DNA from: Rhodoligotrophos defluvii
Lineage (GTDB): Bacteria; Pseudomonadota; Alphaproteobacteria; Rhizobiales; Im1
Assembly: GCF_005281615.1 (NCBI RefSeq)
Contig: NZ_SZZM01000008.1
Coordinates: 1 to 64,000, forward strand
Reading direction: 5' to 3'
DNA: 64,000 nt
How positions within the stretch are numbered: the first letter of the stretch is position 1; the number at the start of each line of letters is the position of its first letter. Under the pieces are notes generated by a model. That model was not told the DNA's origin. It was given only the letters and a program-made list of their open reading frames with translations, and did not search any database. Of this stretch, positions 11,468-19,946 are shown piece after piece. The position numbers were made by a program, and so were the translations under genes.

Positions 11468-13441
11468 CTACTGGGCGGTGTCGGGCCTCAGCGCGGCCGA
11501 GGGATCACTGTCGAAGAAGCCGTAGGGCCGCAGCATGAAGCCGTGCCACATGGTGGGCAGGATCGGCCAGTCCTCCGGCCGGGTGACATGGCGGAAGCCG
11601 ATGGTGTACCAGAACACCAGGTCCTGGTTCTCGATCGCCGCGCCGTCGGCGGCAAAGCGCGGCAGGCCGTCATCGAGGCTCGCGACCGGGAAATCGCCCG
11701 CGGGATAGAGCTCGTCGGGCTTCGCCCTGGTGACCCAGAGGGTCGCCTTGGAAAAGGCAGCGCGGCGCTGGGCAGGATCGCGCGGATCGAGCAGGGAGGT
11801 GGCCGTGCCATGCTCGGGCATGATCTCGTAGCCGGGGTGATAGCCCAGACCCGTACGCCGGTTAGGGTTGATTACGCGCCAGATCTCGCCCGCCCCATGA
11901 TGGCTGCCCGTCACCGGGCCTTCCGTCCGCATGACCTCCGGCTGAAGACGCCAGAGGCTGGTGCGCAGGCTTGCGGGCGGCGCTTTCTCGGGAACGAAGC
12001 GTTCGGTGATGAAGCTGTTCTCGGGCCCGTCGATGTCGAGGTCGAGGCGGAAGGCGAAATAGTGGTCGTGATAGGGGGCGACCGTCTCGGGGGCGACCAG
12101 CGCGCCATAGCGGGTGTCCGCTGCCGCTTCCGGCGAGGCGAGGTTTTTGGCGCCCACCGTCTTCACGGCGTCGATGCCGGTGGCGCCAGCGCGCACCGTG
12201 ACGGTGCCGCGGCTCGAGAACACATAGTCGATGACATAATCATAGTTGCCGATGGTGGGGATGGTGCGCACCACCAGCTCGACATCGGGGCGGGCGGCGG
12301 TTTCGCCGGTGGTGACGTCATAATGCCGCCAGGCGGGATTGCCGGTCGCCCGCTCGAAGATGCACAGGGCGCGGTCGGCCTTGAACATGCCGCCGCGGTC
12401 GCTGGGCATCAGCATGTCGAGATAGTAGGACTGGGCCGGACAGTCGCGCCCCTCCGCCAGAGTGGAGACGAGATAGCCGAGGCCGAGCTCGCCGGCATCG
12501 AGATAGTTGCGGGTCGCCCAGCCAAGACCCGGGTCCATGTAAGGCACGAACAGCTCGGCCAGTGCCATCTGATAGGCGATGAGCCGACCATTGCCCCTGT
12601 CGTTGAAGCGGACGAGCGACACGATCAGGCCACTGCGCCGGTCTGGCCGCAGGTGAAAGGACCAGTTCTGCCACTGGACCTGCCAGTTGCCGGTGATCGC
12701 GATATTGGTGCCTTGCGGGGAGGTATTCACGACGGGCTTTTGGGCGGGCAGGGGATCCGAGGCGGGAAGGGGAGAGATGGCCGAGGGGATGACGACGGGC
12801 TGTTCCACCTTCACGTCGATCACCTCGCCGGTATCCGCGTCCACGATGGCCAGAATGCCCTCGATCGAGCGGCTGGCATGGGGCGACAGAGGATGGCGAT
12901 CGTCATAGCAGGTCACCCGCAGGATGCGGCGCCCCCCGTAGGATTCCTGGGGGAAGGTGCCCGCCGGCATGGGCGTGCAGGTCACCTCCGACATGTCGTC
13001 GATGCCAGCCTCGCGCATGGCGTTTCGCCAGCGGGCATCGCTCGTGACCGCATCGGCAGCCCGCGCCCACTCGTCCTGCATGATCGAGGGCTGCACGTCC
13101 GGCAGGGCGCGGTGGGAAGCCACCCGGTCGGCGGACAGGTCGACCACGGCCTCGGTCGTCCGCCCATCGCGGCGCATGATGACGAGGGCCGTGCGCGCAA
13201 AGGGTTGGCCCGGCCGCCAAGCGAGCACATCGGCCTTCGGTGGTTCGCTGAGGGTGATGGTGGGAAACAGGGTCTGGTCGTCGGCGAGCCCAGCCTGCTT
13301 GAGCAGGGAGACCGTGCGGGAGATTTCCTGGAAGGTCAGCGCATCGAGCGGGAAATCCGGCGCGGCAAGCTGCGCGGCGGCCGGCGCGATGCGGGAAAGC
13401 AGGGCGGCGGCGAGAATCAGAATCCATGCCTTCTTGCTCAT
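11468..13441 (-). CDS. Periplasmic copper amine oxidase (TPQ-dependent)
   Basis: It oxidises primary amines to aldehydes, releasing ammonia and H2O2. From ATG 13441 the protein has 657 aa and a Sec signal peptide (MSKKAWILILAAALLSR...). Upstream ATG 13465 and TTG 13477 are possible but lack good ribosome sites. The catalytic set is intact: the Tyr that becomes topaquinone in TIGNYDYV (about Y400), the base Asp in YLDAGELG (about D315), and copper ligands H458 and H460 in YHDHYF and H633 in MWHGFM. The amine substrate cannot be told. No aldehyde dehydrogenase is adjacent. A strong terminator separates it from the peroxiredoxin gene upstream. Confidence 0.95.
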   Translation of the reverse strand: MSKKAWILILAAALLSRIAPAAAQLAAPDFPLDALTFQEISRTVSLLKQAGLADDQTLFPTITLSEPPKADVLAWRPGQPFARTALVIMRRDGRTTEAVVDLSADRVASHRALPDVQPSIMQDEWARAADAVTSDARWRNAMREAGIDDMSEVTCTPMPAGTFPQESYGGRRILRVTCYDDRHPLSPHASRSIEGILAIVDADTGEVIDVKVEQPVVIPSAISPLPASDPLPAQKPVVNTSPQGTNIAITGNWQVQWQNWSFHLRPDRRSGLIVSLVRFNDRGNGRLIAYQMALAELFVPYMDPGLGWATRNYLDAGELGLGYLVSTLAEGRDCPAQSYYLDMLMPSDRGGMFKADRALCIFERATGNPAWRHYDVTTGETAARPDVELVVRTIPTIGNYDYVIDYVFSSRGTVTVRAGATGIDAVKTVGAKNLASPEAAADTRYGALVAPETVAPYHDHYFAFRLDLDIDGPENSFITERFVPEKAPPASLRTSLWRLQPEVMRTEGPVTGSHHGAGEIWRVINPNRRTGLGYHPGYEIMPEHGTATSLLDPRDPAQRRAAFSKATLWVTRAKPDELYPAGDFPVASLDDGLPRFAADGAAIENQDLVFWYTIGFRHVTRPEDWPILPTMWHGFMLRPYGFFDSDPSAALRPDTAQ

Positions 13442-13479
13442 GCGAGCAATTAGGCCCAAGCTCATGAGGCCGCACAACG

Positions 13480-13508
13480 AAAAAGGCGCGGGGGGTGAAC
13501 CCGCGCCT
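13480..13508 (-). terminator. Rho-independent terminator for the peroxiredoxin gene
   Basis: On the minus strand a perfect 9-bp stem (AGGCGCGGG / CCCGCGCCT, 7-base loop) runs straight into a T-tract (TTTTTCG). It lies 32 bases past the peroxiredoxin stop and just upstream of the amine oxidase start, so the two genes are probably separate transcripts. Confidence 0.88.
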
Positions 13509-13540
13509 GCAACCCGTTTCAGGGATGAACTGCTCGCCGA

Positions 13541-14176
13541 TCAGGTGCGCGGCTGCTGGACCAGCCGCAGATAGGGCTTCAAGGCCTTCCAGCCCTGCGG
13601 AAACTTCACCTTCGCCTCATCATCGCTCACCGCCGGGACGATGATCACATCCTCGCCCTGTTTCCAGTTCACAGGTGTTGCCACCTGGTGTTTGGCCGTG
13701 AGCTGGAGGCTGTCGATGACCCTGAGGATCTCGTCGAAATTGCGGCCGGTGGAGGCCGGATAGGTCAAGGTCAGCTTGACCTTCTTGTCCGGGCCGATCA
13801 CGAACACCGAGCGAACGGTGGTCGTGTCGCTGGCATTGGGATGGATCATGCCGTACAGGGTCGCGACCTTGCGATCGGGATCGGCAATCAGCGGGAAGTT
13901 GAGGGCATGGCCCTGAGTTTCGAGAATGTCTGCGGCCCACTTGTCATGGGCATCCAGCGGATCGACGGAGATGCCGATGACCTTCACATTGCGCTTCTCG
14001 AATTCGGGCTTGAGCTTGGCGGTATAGCCGAGCTCCGTGGTGCAGACAGGGGTGAAGTTCTTCGGATGCGAGAACAGCACACCCCACTTGTCGCCAAGCC
14101 ATTCATGGAAGCGGATCGTGCCTTCGGTCGTTTCGGCGGTGAAATCGGGGGCGGTGTCACCAAGTTGCAGCGTCAT
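13541..14176 (-). CDS. 1-Cys peroxiredoxin (Prx6-type)
   Basis: It reduces peroxides in the cytoplasm. The 211 residues open with LQLGDTAPDFTAETTEG. The peroxidatic C45 lies in FTPVCTTELG, preceded by FSHPKNFT. No other cysteine is present, which sets it in the 1-Cys Prx6 group, along with the long C-terminal arm (PVNWKQGEDVIIVPAVSD). The ribosome site AGGGAGA sits before ATG 14176. It is transcribed away from the phosphatase-family gene, and its leader contains a small inverted repeat. Confidence 0.96.
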   Translation of the reverse strand: MTLQLGDTAPDFTAETTEGTIRFHEWLGDKWGVLFSHPKNFTPVCTTELGYTAKLKPEFEKRNVKVIGISVDPLDAHDKWAADILETQGHALNFPLIADPDRKVATLYGMIHPNASDTTTVRSVFVIGPDKKVKLTLTYPASTGRNFDEILRVIDSLQLTAKHQVATPVNWKQGEDVIIVPAVSDDEAKVKFPQGWKALKPYLRLVQQPRT

Positions 14177-14219
14177 GATGCGTCTCCCTCTGGGCTTTGG
14201 TCGTGATAGTGAACCTTTA

Positions 14220-14235
14220 GTTCTTTTATCAGAAC
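14220..14235. promoter_or_regulatory. Inverted repeat in the peroxiredoxin promoter region
   Basis: GTTCT and AGAAC flank TTTATC, with a further AGAAC copy at 14251-14255. The site lies 44-59 bases upstream of the peroxiredoxin start in an AT-rich pocket. It could be a regulator site, but the arms are short. Confidence 0.3.
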
Positions 14236-14321
14236 ATTAGTGCGGCATAAAGAACTCTGTTAAGGAAGGCGCGGCCTCGGGGCGCGCCGGTCCATGAAAC
14301 CCTCCGGCCTATGTCAGTTTT

Positions 14322-15290
14322 ATGATCCGATCGGTCATCAATATGGCGCTACCCCTATGCGGCCTGGCGATCAGCCTTGCGGTTCTCGTGGCCGGCTATC
14401 TCGGCGGCGTCTGGCTGCCTCTGGATGTGCTGTCTCACTTCAGGCTGCACGCCTTGGCGGCAGCGGTCGTCTTCGCGCTGGTTGCGGTGTCCGGCGGGCG
14501 GCTCTGGGTGCCGCTCGCCGCGGCAGGCCTGGTATTCTTCTATCTCGCCGTGGGCTTCTCCTGGCTGGCGGCGGACAAGCTCTCAAGCCCTGAGGGAGAC
14601 TTGAGGGCGGGGGAGCGGCAGGTCAAGCTTCTGTCGTTCAACAGCTGGGTCTTGAACGAGGATCTGGCCGCCATCGAAGGCTTGCTTCGCGCGGAAAACG
14701 CCGACGTGGTGGTGATGCAGGAATTTTTTTCCCAGAAGAAGCCGCTGCTCGATCGGGTCGCTGACCTCTATCCGTTCCAAGCCGGATGCGAGCGGCGGAT
14801 CGCCTGCAGCCTGGTGGTGCTTGCAAAATATCCGATCGCCTCGAGCGAGATCAGCATTCTGCATCCCAGACTCCCAGTGCTGCAGGCCCGGTTCGGGCCA
14901 GAGCTGGCCGGGCTTACGGTGGTGAGCGTGCACACGTCGCGGGCGCCATGGATCTACGAGCAGCAGGCGCAGGTCGCGGCGCTTGCTCGCCATGTGGCTC
15001 AGCGCAAGGGGCCGCTGATCGTGGCCGGCGACTTCAACGCCACGCCCTATTCGCTGATATTCCAGAGCTTCGTGCGCGGCTCAGGTCTCACCGGCCTACA
15101 GCATTGGCCAAGCTGGCCGGCGGTGCCTCTGGCGCTGCCGCAGCTGTCGATCGACCACATGTTCATTTCCGAGGGCGTGCGCCCGATGGTGTCGCCGCGG
15201 CCGACCCAGCCCGCTGGATCGGACCATCTGCCAGTCGTCGGCCAGTTTGCGATCTCGGGGCAACGGGACCGTGCGGTTGCGGCGCAATGA
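14322..15290 (+). CDS. Membrane-anchored endonuclease/exonuclease/phosphatase family protein
   Basis: The first 90 residues hold two or three hydrophobic spans (for example AISLAVLVAGYLGGVWL). Then comes an EEP fold with its metal and catalytic motifs in order: LSFNSWVLN, VVMQEFF, VVSVHTS, AGDFNATPYS and GSDHLPV. The Glu, Asn/Asp pair and final SDH of the active site are all present. The domain is likely periplasmic. Relatives include nucleases and phospholipid phosphatases, so the substrate is open. ATG 14343 is an alternative start. Confidence 0.87.
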   Translation: MIRSVINMALPLCGLAISLAVLVAGYLGGVWLPLDVLSHFRLHALAAAVVFALVAVSGGRLWVPLAAAGLVFFYLAVGFSWLAADKLSSPEGDLRAGERQVKLLSFNSWVLNEDLAAIEGLLRAENADVVVMQEFFSQKKPLLDRVADLYPFQAGCERRIACSLVVLAKYPIASSEISILHPRLPVLQARFGPELAGLTVVSVHTSRAPWIYEQQAQVAALARHVAQRKGPLIVAGDFNATPYSLIFQSFVRGSGLTGLQHWPSWPAVPLALPQLSIDHMFISEGVRPMVSPRPTQPAGSDHLPVVGQFAISGQRDRAVAAQ

Positions 15291-15376
15291 GGCCAAAAAG
15301 CTTGCCGACCACCTGAAGTGGGTCCAATCTCTGCGATGATCCGGCCCGATTTCGCTTCTCCTTCTCCTGTGCGTTC

Positions 15377-16288
15377 ATGCGGTATTATGTGTTTCTGGCG
15401 CTCGCGCCATTGTTCTGGGCCGGCAATTGGGTGGTGGGCCGCGGGGTTCACGATATCATCTCGCCCATCGGCCTGAACTTCTGGCGGTGGTTCATCGCGA
15501 CGCTCATCCTTCTGCCGGTCGGCCTGCCCGCCGTCATGCGCCAGTGGCCCGTGGTCCGCAGGGAGATGCGTCCTCTTCTTCTGATCGCGCTCACCGGCGG
15601 GGTGTGCTTTTCGTTCCTGGTCTTCTGGGGGCTCAACCACACCAGCGCCATCAATGGCGTGGTGCTCAATTCGAGCCTGACATTCTTCATCGTCCTGTTC
15701 AGCTGGCTCATGCTCGGCGACCGGCTGACGGTTCGCCAGGGGCTGGGCATGATGACATCGGTGCTCGGGGTGCTGGTGGTGGTCAGCCGCGGCGATCCTG
15801 GGTTCCTGTTCCATCTCGAATTCGGCTTCGGCGATCTGCTGATCCTGCTGGCGGTGCCCCTATGGGCGCTCTATTCGGTCATGCTGAAGATCTGGCCGAC
15901 ACGCCTCGACGGGCTCGCCCACCTCACCGTCACGGCCGCCCTGTCTGCAGGCCTGTGCGGGCTGGTCTACCCCATAGACATCCTGCTCAACGCCAAGGCG
16001 GTGCCGCCCCTCGAGCCAGCCATGATCGGCGCCATGCTGTTCATCGCCGTGTTTCCCTCGATCGGCTCCTTCTTCTTCTGGAGCGAGGGGATCAAGGGTC
16101 TCAGCCCCAATATGGCGAGCTACATGTACCCGCTGATGCCTGCCTACGGCACGATCCTGGCGGTGCTGTTCCTGGGCGAGACGCTGCACGGGTTCCAGTT
16201 CGTGGGGCTCGCCATCATTCTTGCGGGCGTCTACACCTGCACGGTGCCGCCACGGCGGCGGGTGCAGCCGCAAAATCCGTCGCGCTGA
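15377..16288 (+). CDS. EamA/DMT-superfamily transporter
   Basis: A 303-aa inner-membrane protein with about ten hydrophobic spans in two EamA repeats. The first repeat opens ALAPLFWAGNWVVGRG and the second includes LAVPLWALYSVMLK. The final helix carries the typical MYPLMPAYGTILAVLFLGET. Such carriers export metabolites or amino acids. Nothing here names the substrate. It stands alone, 86 bases after the phosphatase-family gene. Confidence 0.9.
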   Translation: MRYYVFLALAPLFWAGNWVVGRGVHDIISPIGLNFWRWFIATLILLPVGLPAVMRQWPVVRREMRPLLLIALTGGVCFSFLVFWGLNHTSAINGVVLNSSLTFFIVLFSWLMLGDRLTVRQGLGMMTSVLGVLVVVSRGDPGFLFHLEFGFGDLLILLAVPLWALYSVMLKIWPTRLDGLAHLTVTAALSAGLCGLVYPIDILLNAKAVPPLEPAMIGAMLFIAVFPSIGSFFFWSEGIKGLSPNMASYMYPLMPAYGTILAVLFLGETLHGFQFVGLAIILAGVYTCTVPPRRRVQPQNPSR

Positions 16289-16430
16289 AGACGCATGCGC
16301 CCGGCGCAACCCACCTAGGCGGTGTTGGCGGCCTTGTCCTGGTGACAGGACGAGGGTTCCGTCATTATCCTCGCGGCTGAAAACAATCCGGCTATGGATT
16401 GGCCCCGAATGGTTTCGAGGAGACAAGCCG

Positions 16431-17141
16431 ATGAATGACGCTGCGGCACGCAAGCCGATCAAGCTCTATTACTGGCCGACCCCGAACGGGTGGAAGATCA
16501 CCATCGCACTCGAAGAGCTGAACATGCCTTACGAGATCCACTATGTGGATATCGGCAAGGGCGAGCAGTTCGAGCCGTCGTTCCTGGAGATCTCGCCCAA
16601 TAACCGCATGCCGGCGATCGTCGACCCGGATGGTCCGGGCGGGGAGCCGCTCTCCATCTTCGAGTCCGGCGCGATCCTGCGCTATCTCGCCCAGAAGGGC
16701 GGCCGGTTCTATGCAAGCGACCCGCGCGGCCAGGCCAAGATCGACGAATGGCTGTTCTGGCAGGTCGGCGGCCTCGGGCCGATGGCGGGGCAGGCGCACC
16801 ATTTCCGCAACTACGCGCCCGAAAAGATCCCTTACGCCATCGAGCGGTACACGAGGGAAGTCTCCCGTCTTTACGGTGTTATGGACAAGCGCCTGGCCAA
16901 GGCCGAGTTCTTGGCGGGCGATTATTCCATTGCCGACATGGCGGCGTTCCCCTGGGTGGTGCCTTACAAGAACCAAGGGCAGGATCTGGACCAGTTCCCC
17001 AATCTCCGCCGGTGGTTCGACACGCTGAAGGCGCGCCCTGCGGTTTCGAAGGGACTGGAGGTTGGCGCCGAGCGGCGGGATCCCAACCGGCTACAGACCG
17101 ACAAGAAGGCGCGTGAGATCCTGTTCGGTGTCAAAAGCTGA
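16431..17141 (+). CDS. Nu-class-like glutathione S-transferase (YfcG/YghU type)
   Basis: Start at ATG 16431 is fixed by GAGGAG 9-14 bases upstream; a longer frame would run into the transporter gene. The 236 residues show the nu-class signature TPNGWKITIALEELNMPYE, the cis-Pro motif NNRMPAIVDPDG and the glutathione motif FESGAILRYLA. The C-terminal helices carry the N-capping motif SIADMAAFPWV. Relatives act as disulfide reductases using two glutathione molecules. It is probably monocistronic, with a GC-rich hairpin downstream. Confidence 0.94.
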   Translation: MNDAAARKPIKLYYWPTPNGWKITIALEELNMPYEIHYVDIGKGEQFEPSFLEISPNNRMPAIVDPDGPGGEPLSIFESGAILRYLAQKGGRFYASDPRGQAKIDEWLFWQVGGLGPMAGQAHHFRNYAPEKIPYAIERYTREVSRLYGVMDKRLAKAEFLAGDYSIADMAAFPWVVPYKNQGQDLDQFPNLRRWFDTLKARPAVSKGLEVGAERRDPNRLQTDKKAREILFGVKS

Positions 17142-17213
17142 GCGCCGCCCTTGAGCTTTGATTAACCACGTTTCTTAACGCTGCATTCTGCAACATCCGG
17201 CAAGATGATCTCG

Positions 17214-17250
17214 GCCCGGGCAGGAAGGGGTTCAGCCGCTCTGCCCGGGC
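17214..17250 (+). other. GC-rich hairpin between the GST and a small gene
   Basis: A perfect 10-bp inverted repeat (GCCCGGGCAG / CTGCCCGGGC) with a 17-base loop starts 73 bases after the GST stop and ends 54 bases before the next start. No T-tract follows. It could end the GST message or sit in the leader of the next gene. Confidence 0.5.
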
Positions 17251-17304
17251 GGTTCTGGCGCGAGCCGGGTGGTTGTGAGCATGTTGCGTTGGGGGAGTGG
17301 GGTC

Positions 17305-17571
17305 ATGGCTCATCTGACCCTCGTTGTGTCGAATGAAAGGCCAGAGCATCCGCAGCGGCATTCGGGCGAGCTGCTGCTCCGCTTGGGCCTCATGGCCCAG
17401 GCGGCAGGCGGAGAGCGGGATCTGGTCGCCGCGCACAAATGGATGATCCTGGCAGCCCTGCAGGGCAATGTGGAGGCGCGCAGCCACCGCCGCCAGCTGG
17501 CCAGGCACCTGACCCCGGAGCAGATCGCGGAGGCGCATCGGCAGGCGCGCGCGTGGCTCGAGCGGCACTGA
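17305..17571 (+). CDS. Small Sel1/TPR-like protein
   Basis: From ATG 17305 (preceded by GGGGGAGTGGGG) the protein has 88 aa; ATG 17281 and GTG 17269 lie upstream in frame. Its core GELLLRLGLMAQAAGG...DLVAAHKWMILAALQGN matches the pattern of a single Sel1-like repeat, in which an Ala-x2-His-Lys-Trp helix pairs with the next. The rest is helical and ends AHRQARAWLERH. Small one-repeat proteins like this are common in Hyphomicrobiales. Its role is unknown; a protein-interaction module is the best guess. Confidence 0.7.
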   Translation: MAHLTLVVSNERPEHPQRHSGELLLRLGLMAQAAGGERDLVAAHKWMILAALQGNVEARSHRRQLARHLTPEQIAEAHRQARAWLERH

Positions 17572-17602
17572 GGGGCGGCGACCTAAGGAAGAGACCGGGC
17601 GA

Positions 17603-17625
17603 GCGCCCGCCGGTCCGGCGGGCGC
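17603..17625. terminator. Bidirectional terminator-like hairpin
   Basis: A perfect 11-bp inverted repeat (GCGCCCGCCGG / CCGGCGGGCGC) around a single T lies between the stops of two convergent genes (17571 and 17632). It lacks T-tracts on either strand. Confidence 0.65.
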
Positions 17626-17631
17626 ATCTGC

Positions 17632-17922
17632 TTACCAGGCGGAATTCAGCTGGTTCGGCGTGCTGAAGTCGTGGTCCAGCAGCCGCTGCATGTTCTCGAT
17701 GAGGTAGCGCTCGCGGTATTGCGACTTCCAGATCTCGGTCTCGCGCACCGCGGCCCGGGCATCGATGCGGTCCTGCTCGCTGTTGAGCGGCGGCAGCTCA
17801 TCGCGGCCGGGGCCATAGACAAAACCCTGGGGAATGAATTGCTCGGCGGCGTGGCTGGCCACCAGGCTGGTGGTGCCCACGATCAGCGCGACGGCCAAAC
17901 CCGAAAAGTGCCTCTTGAACAT
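17632..17922 (-). CDS. Small exported protein of unknown function
   Basis: I chose ATG 17922 because AAGGAG lies 8-13 bases upstream and the protein then begins with a clear Sec signal (FKRHFSGLAVALIVGTTSLVASHAA). This gives 96 aa, about 70 after cleavage. The mature part is charged (DRIDARAAVRETEIWKSQYRE) and probably helical, with an Arg/Glu-rich stretch and no Cys. I do not recognise the family. A periplasmic location is inferred. It converges on the Sel1-like gene. Confidence 0.65.
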   Translation of the reverse strand: MFKRHFSGLAVALIVGTTSLVASHAAEQFIPQGFVYGPGRDELPPLNSEQDRIDARAAVRETEIWKSQYRERYLIENMQRLLDHDFSTPNQLNSAW

Positions 17923-18262
17923 AATGCCGATCTCCTTGCGCGACGTGCAATCTGCGGGTCTGCTCATCTCGCTTCACTGAACTGGCTACACATTGGCTGC
18001 GACATGAACCTCTGGATCGGCCGCACCGCCGTCCCCTTGCTCATATAAGCACAGCAAGCGTTTGGCTCCATGCAGAATTTCACGGTCGGTCCACTTCTTG
18101 TCGGCCTTGCGGCAACTGCGCAACGTTGCAATGGAAAGCGCCGGAAAGGCCCGCGGTTCCGCAATCAGCCTAAGGCCCGGTCCTTACTCAAAGATGGATG
18201 AGGATGAAACCAGGAAACCCGGCCCCGAATACGCACGCCTTCGGGCCCGGACAGAGAGGATT
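17923..18262. other. Intergenic stretch, 340 bases
   Basis: It separates the small exported protein from the 3' end of the GntR gene, both on the minus strand. Short open frames here lack ribosome sites and family features. The only clear structure is the imperfect hairpin at 18219-18250. The part nearest 17922 should hold the promoter of the exported protein, but no clear -35/-10 pair stands out. Confidence 0.6.
18219..18250 (-). terminator. Terminator-like hairpin after the transketolase-GntR operon
   Basis: On the minus strand an 11-bp stem with one mismatch (CCGGGCCCGAA / TTCGGGGCCGG, 10-base loop) begins 13 bases past the GntR stop and is followed by GTTTCC. The T-tract is weak. Confidence 0.5.
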
Positions 18263-18955
18263 TCAGCGGCTAGCGGCCTTCAGGGGCTCCGTGCCGGCGG
18301 CCGATTTGGTGAGATAGGCCACGATGCCTTCACCGCCGCGCAGGATGTCCTGCTCCATGGCGCGGCGCGCCTTCGGCCCGTCGCGCCGCTCCAGGGCTTC
18401 GATCAGGTGGATGTGCTCGTCGGCGATCAGGTAATCCGGCGGGATATCCTCGTGATAGACCTTGAGAATCGGGCCCATGGAGACCCACAGGCTCTCGATC
18501 TGGGCGACCAGCATTTCCAGGCGCGAGAGGCGGTAGACGCCGAAATGGAAATCGCGGTTGAGGCGGTTGGCGGTGGTCGCATCGCCGGCATTGCGGGCAG
18601 CCTCGAACTTGGTCTGGATCGCGCGGAGATGACCGATGTCCTCAGGCGTGGCGTGTTCGGCGGCCCGCTCGGCGGCGAGGCCTTCCAGGGCGATGCGGAT
18701 GGTGCGGATCTCCAAATAGCGCGGCAGGTCGAGCGCCGGCACGGTGACGAAGCGGCCGGAGCGCATTTCGAGGCCACGCTCGCTGACGAGCCGCAGGCAA
18801 GCCTCGCGCACGGGCGTGACGCTGGTGCCCAGCTTGTCCGCCAGATCCTGCAGGACCAGACGCTGGCCCGGGCCGAAGGCGCCGGAGATGAGCGCTTCGC
18901 GCAAGGTGGAATAGACGCGGGTCGAGAGATTGCCGGGCTCCAGGCGCTGGATCAT
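18263..18955 (-). CDS. GntR-family regulator, FCD subfamily
   Basis: A 230-aa repressor-type protein. The N-terminal winged helix (about 8-75) contains STRVYSTLREALISG and the recognition segment LADKLGTSVTPVREAC. The C-terminal all-helical FCD domain carries metal-site residues in NRDFHFGVY and DEHIHLIEAL. Start ATG 18955 has GAGG upstream. It follows the split transketolase genes by 10 bases, so it is in the same operon. It likely controls both that operon and the divergent transporter operon through the near-palindrome at 20890-20905. The inducer is probably a small organic acid or sugar acid, as for other FCD proteins. Confidence 0.93.
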   Translation of the reverse strand: MIQRLEPGNLSTRVYSTLREALISGAFGPGQRLVLQDLADKLGTSVTPVREACLRLVSERGLEMRSGRFVTVPALDLPRYLEIRTIRIALEGLAAERAAEHATPEDIGHLRAIQTKFEAARNAGDATTANRLNRDFHFGVYRLSRLEMLVAQIESLWVSMGPILKVYHEDIPPDYLIADEHIHLIEALERRDGPKARRAMEQDILRGGEGIVAYLTKSAAGTEPLKAASR

Positions 18956-18965
18956 CGCGTCATCC

Positions 18966-19946
18966 TCATAAGCTCGCCAGCGCCTCCCGGGCGACCGCCT
19001 CGATGCCCGGCGCATCCAGGCGGTAATGGGCATAAAGATGAGTCGGCGGCGCGATCAGGCTGTATTCATCCATGATGCCATGGCGGATCAGCCGCGCTTC
19101 GCCGCCGGTCTCGGCCATGACCTCGGCGACCGCACCGCCCAGCCCGCCGATGATGTTGTGCTCCTCGACGGTGAGGATGAGCTTGGAGCGCATGGCCTGA
19201 ACCACGGCATCGCGATCGAGCGGCTTGATGGTATGCATGTCGACGAAGCCGACGGAGCGGCCCTCGGCGCGCAGGGCCTTCACTGCCTGAAGCGCCGGGT
19301 GCACCGTGCTGCCGCAGGCGATGACGGTGAGCTCCTCGCCCTCGCAATGGGTGACGGCCTTGCCGAAGCGGAACTCGCCGGCGTCGTCATAGACCTGCGG
19401 GTCGTGGCCGCGGCCGATGCGGAAATAGATGGGCTGACGATAGTTTACAGACGCCTTGAGGGCGGTGGCGAATTGTACGCCGTCGGCGGGGGCGACCACG
19501 GTGAGGTCGGCGATCGACCGCATGATGGCGATGTCTTCGGTGGCATGGTGGGAGGTGCCGTAGAAGCCCATGGCGATGCCGGTATGGTGGCCGATGAGCC
19601 GCACCGGCAGGTCGGAATAGGCGATGTCGGTGCGGATCTGCTCGCAGCAGAGCAGGGCGAGGAAGGACGCGAAGGTCGCCACATAGGGCATGATGCCGGT
19701 GGTGGCGAGGCCTGCGGCCGCCGATACCATGTTCTGCTCGGAAATGCCGAACTGGATGAAGCGCTCGGGGTGCTTGCGGGCGAAGGCGGCGAGGCCGTTG
19801 GAATATTGCAGGTCGGCGGTGATGGCCGCCACGGGATGGCCGGCATCGGCGAGCTCGTTCAGTGTTTGCGCCAGCACACCCAGGGTGGGCGCGCGGGTGG
19901 CCAGCTGCCGATAGTGCCAGGACGCCGGGTCGACCGGTCCGTTCAT
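18966..19946 (-). CDS. Transketolase, C-terminal (pyrimidine-binding) subunit
   Basis: The second half of a split thiamine-diphosphate transketolase (326 aa). It contains the Pyr domain, with FIQFGISEQNMVSAAAGLA carrying the Glu that activates the cofactor, then SHHATEDIAIMR and GRGHDPQVYDD. A C-terminal transketolase domain follows (SVGFVDMHTIKPLD). Start ATG 19946 overlaps the stop of the N-terminal subunit as ATGA, so the two are coupled and expected to form a heterotetramer. Split transketolases of this kind include the apulose-4-phosphate enzymes and other specialised catabolic versions; the ketose substrate here is unknown. Confidence 0.93.
   Translation of the reverse strand: MNGPVDPASWHYRQLATRAPTLGVLAQTLNELADAGHPVAAITADLQYSNGLAAFARKHPERFIQFGISEQNMVSAAAGLATTGIMPYVATFASFLALLCCEQIRTDIAYSDLPVRLIGHHTGIAMGFYGTSHHATEDIAIMRSIADLTVVAPADGVQFATALKASVNYRQPIYFRIGRGHDPQVYDDAGEFRFGKAVTHCEGEELTVIACGSTVHPALQAVKALRAEGRSVGFVDMHTIKPLDRDAVVQAMRSKLILTVEEHNIIGGLGGAVAEVMAETGGEARLIRHGIMDEYSLIAPPTHLYAHYRLDAPGIEAVAREALASL

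Noticed and set aside
16221-16430. Upstream extension of the nu-class GST frame
   Set aside because: It overlaps the transporter gene and lacks a ribosome site, while ATG 16431 has GAGGAG and matches the family start.
17162-17178. Possible CtrA site (two TTAA half-sites)
   Set aside because: The half-sites are 9 bases apart; the CtrA consensus needs 7.
17964-18164. 66-codon minus-strand frame upstream of the small exported protein
   Set aside because: No ribosome site, no recognisable features, and composition unlike the neighbouring genes.
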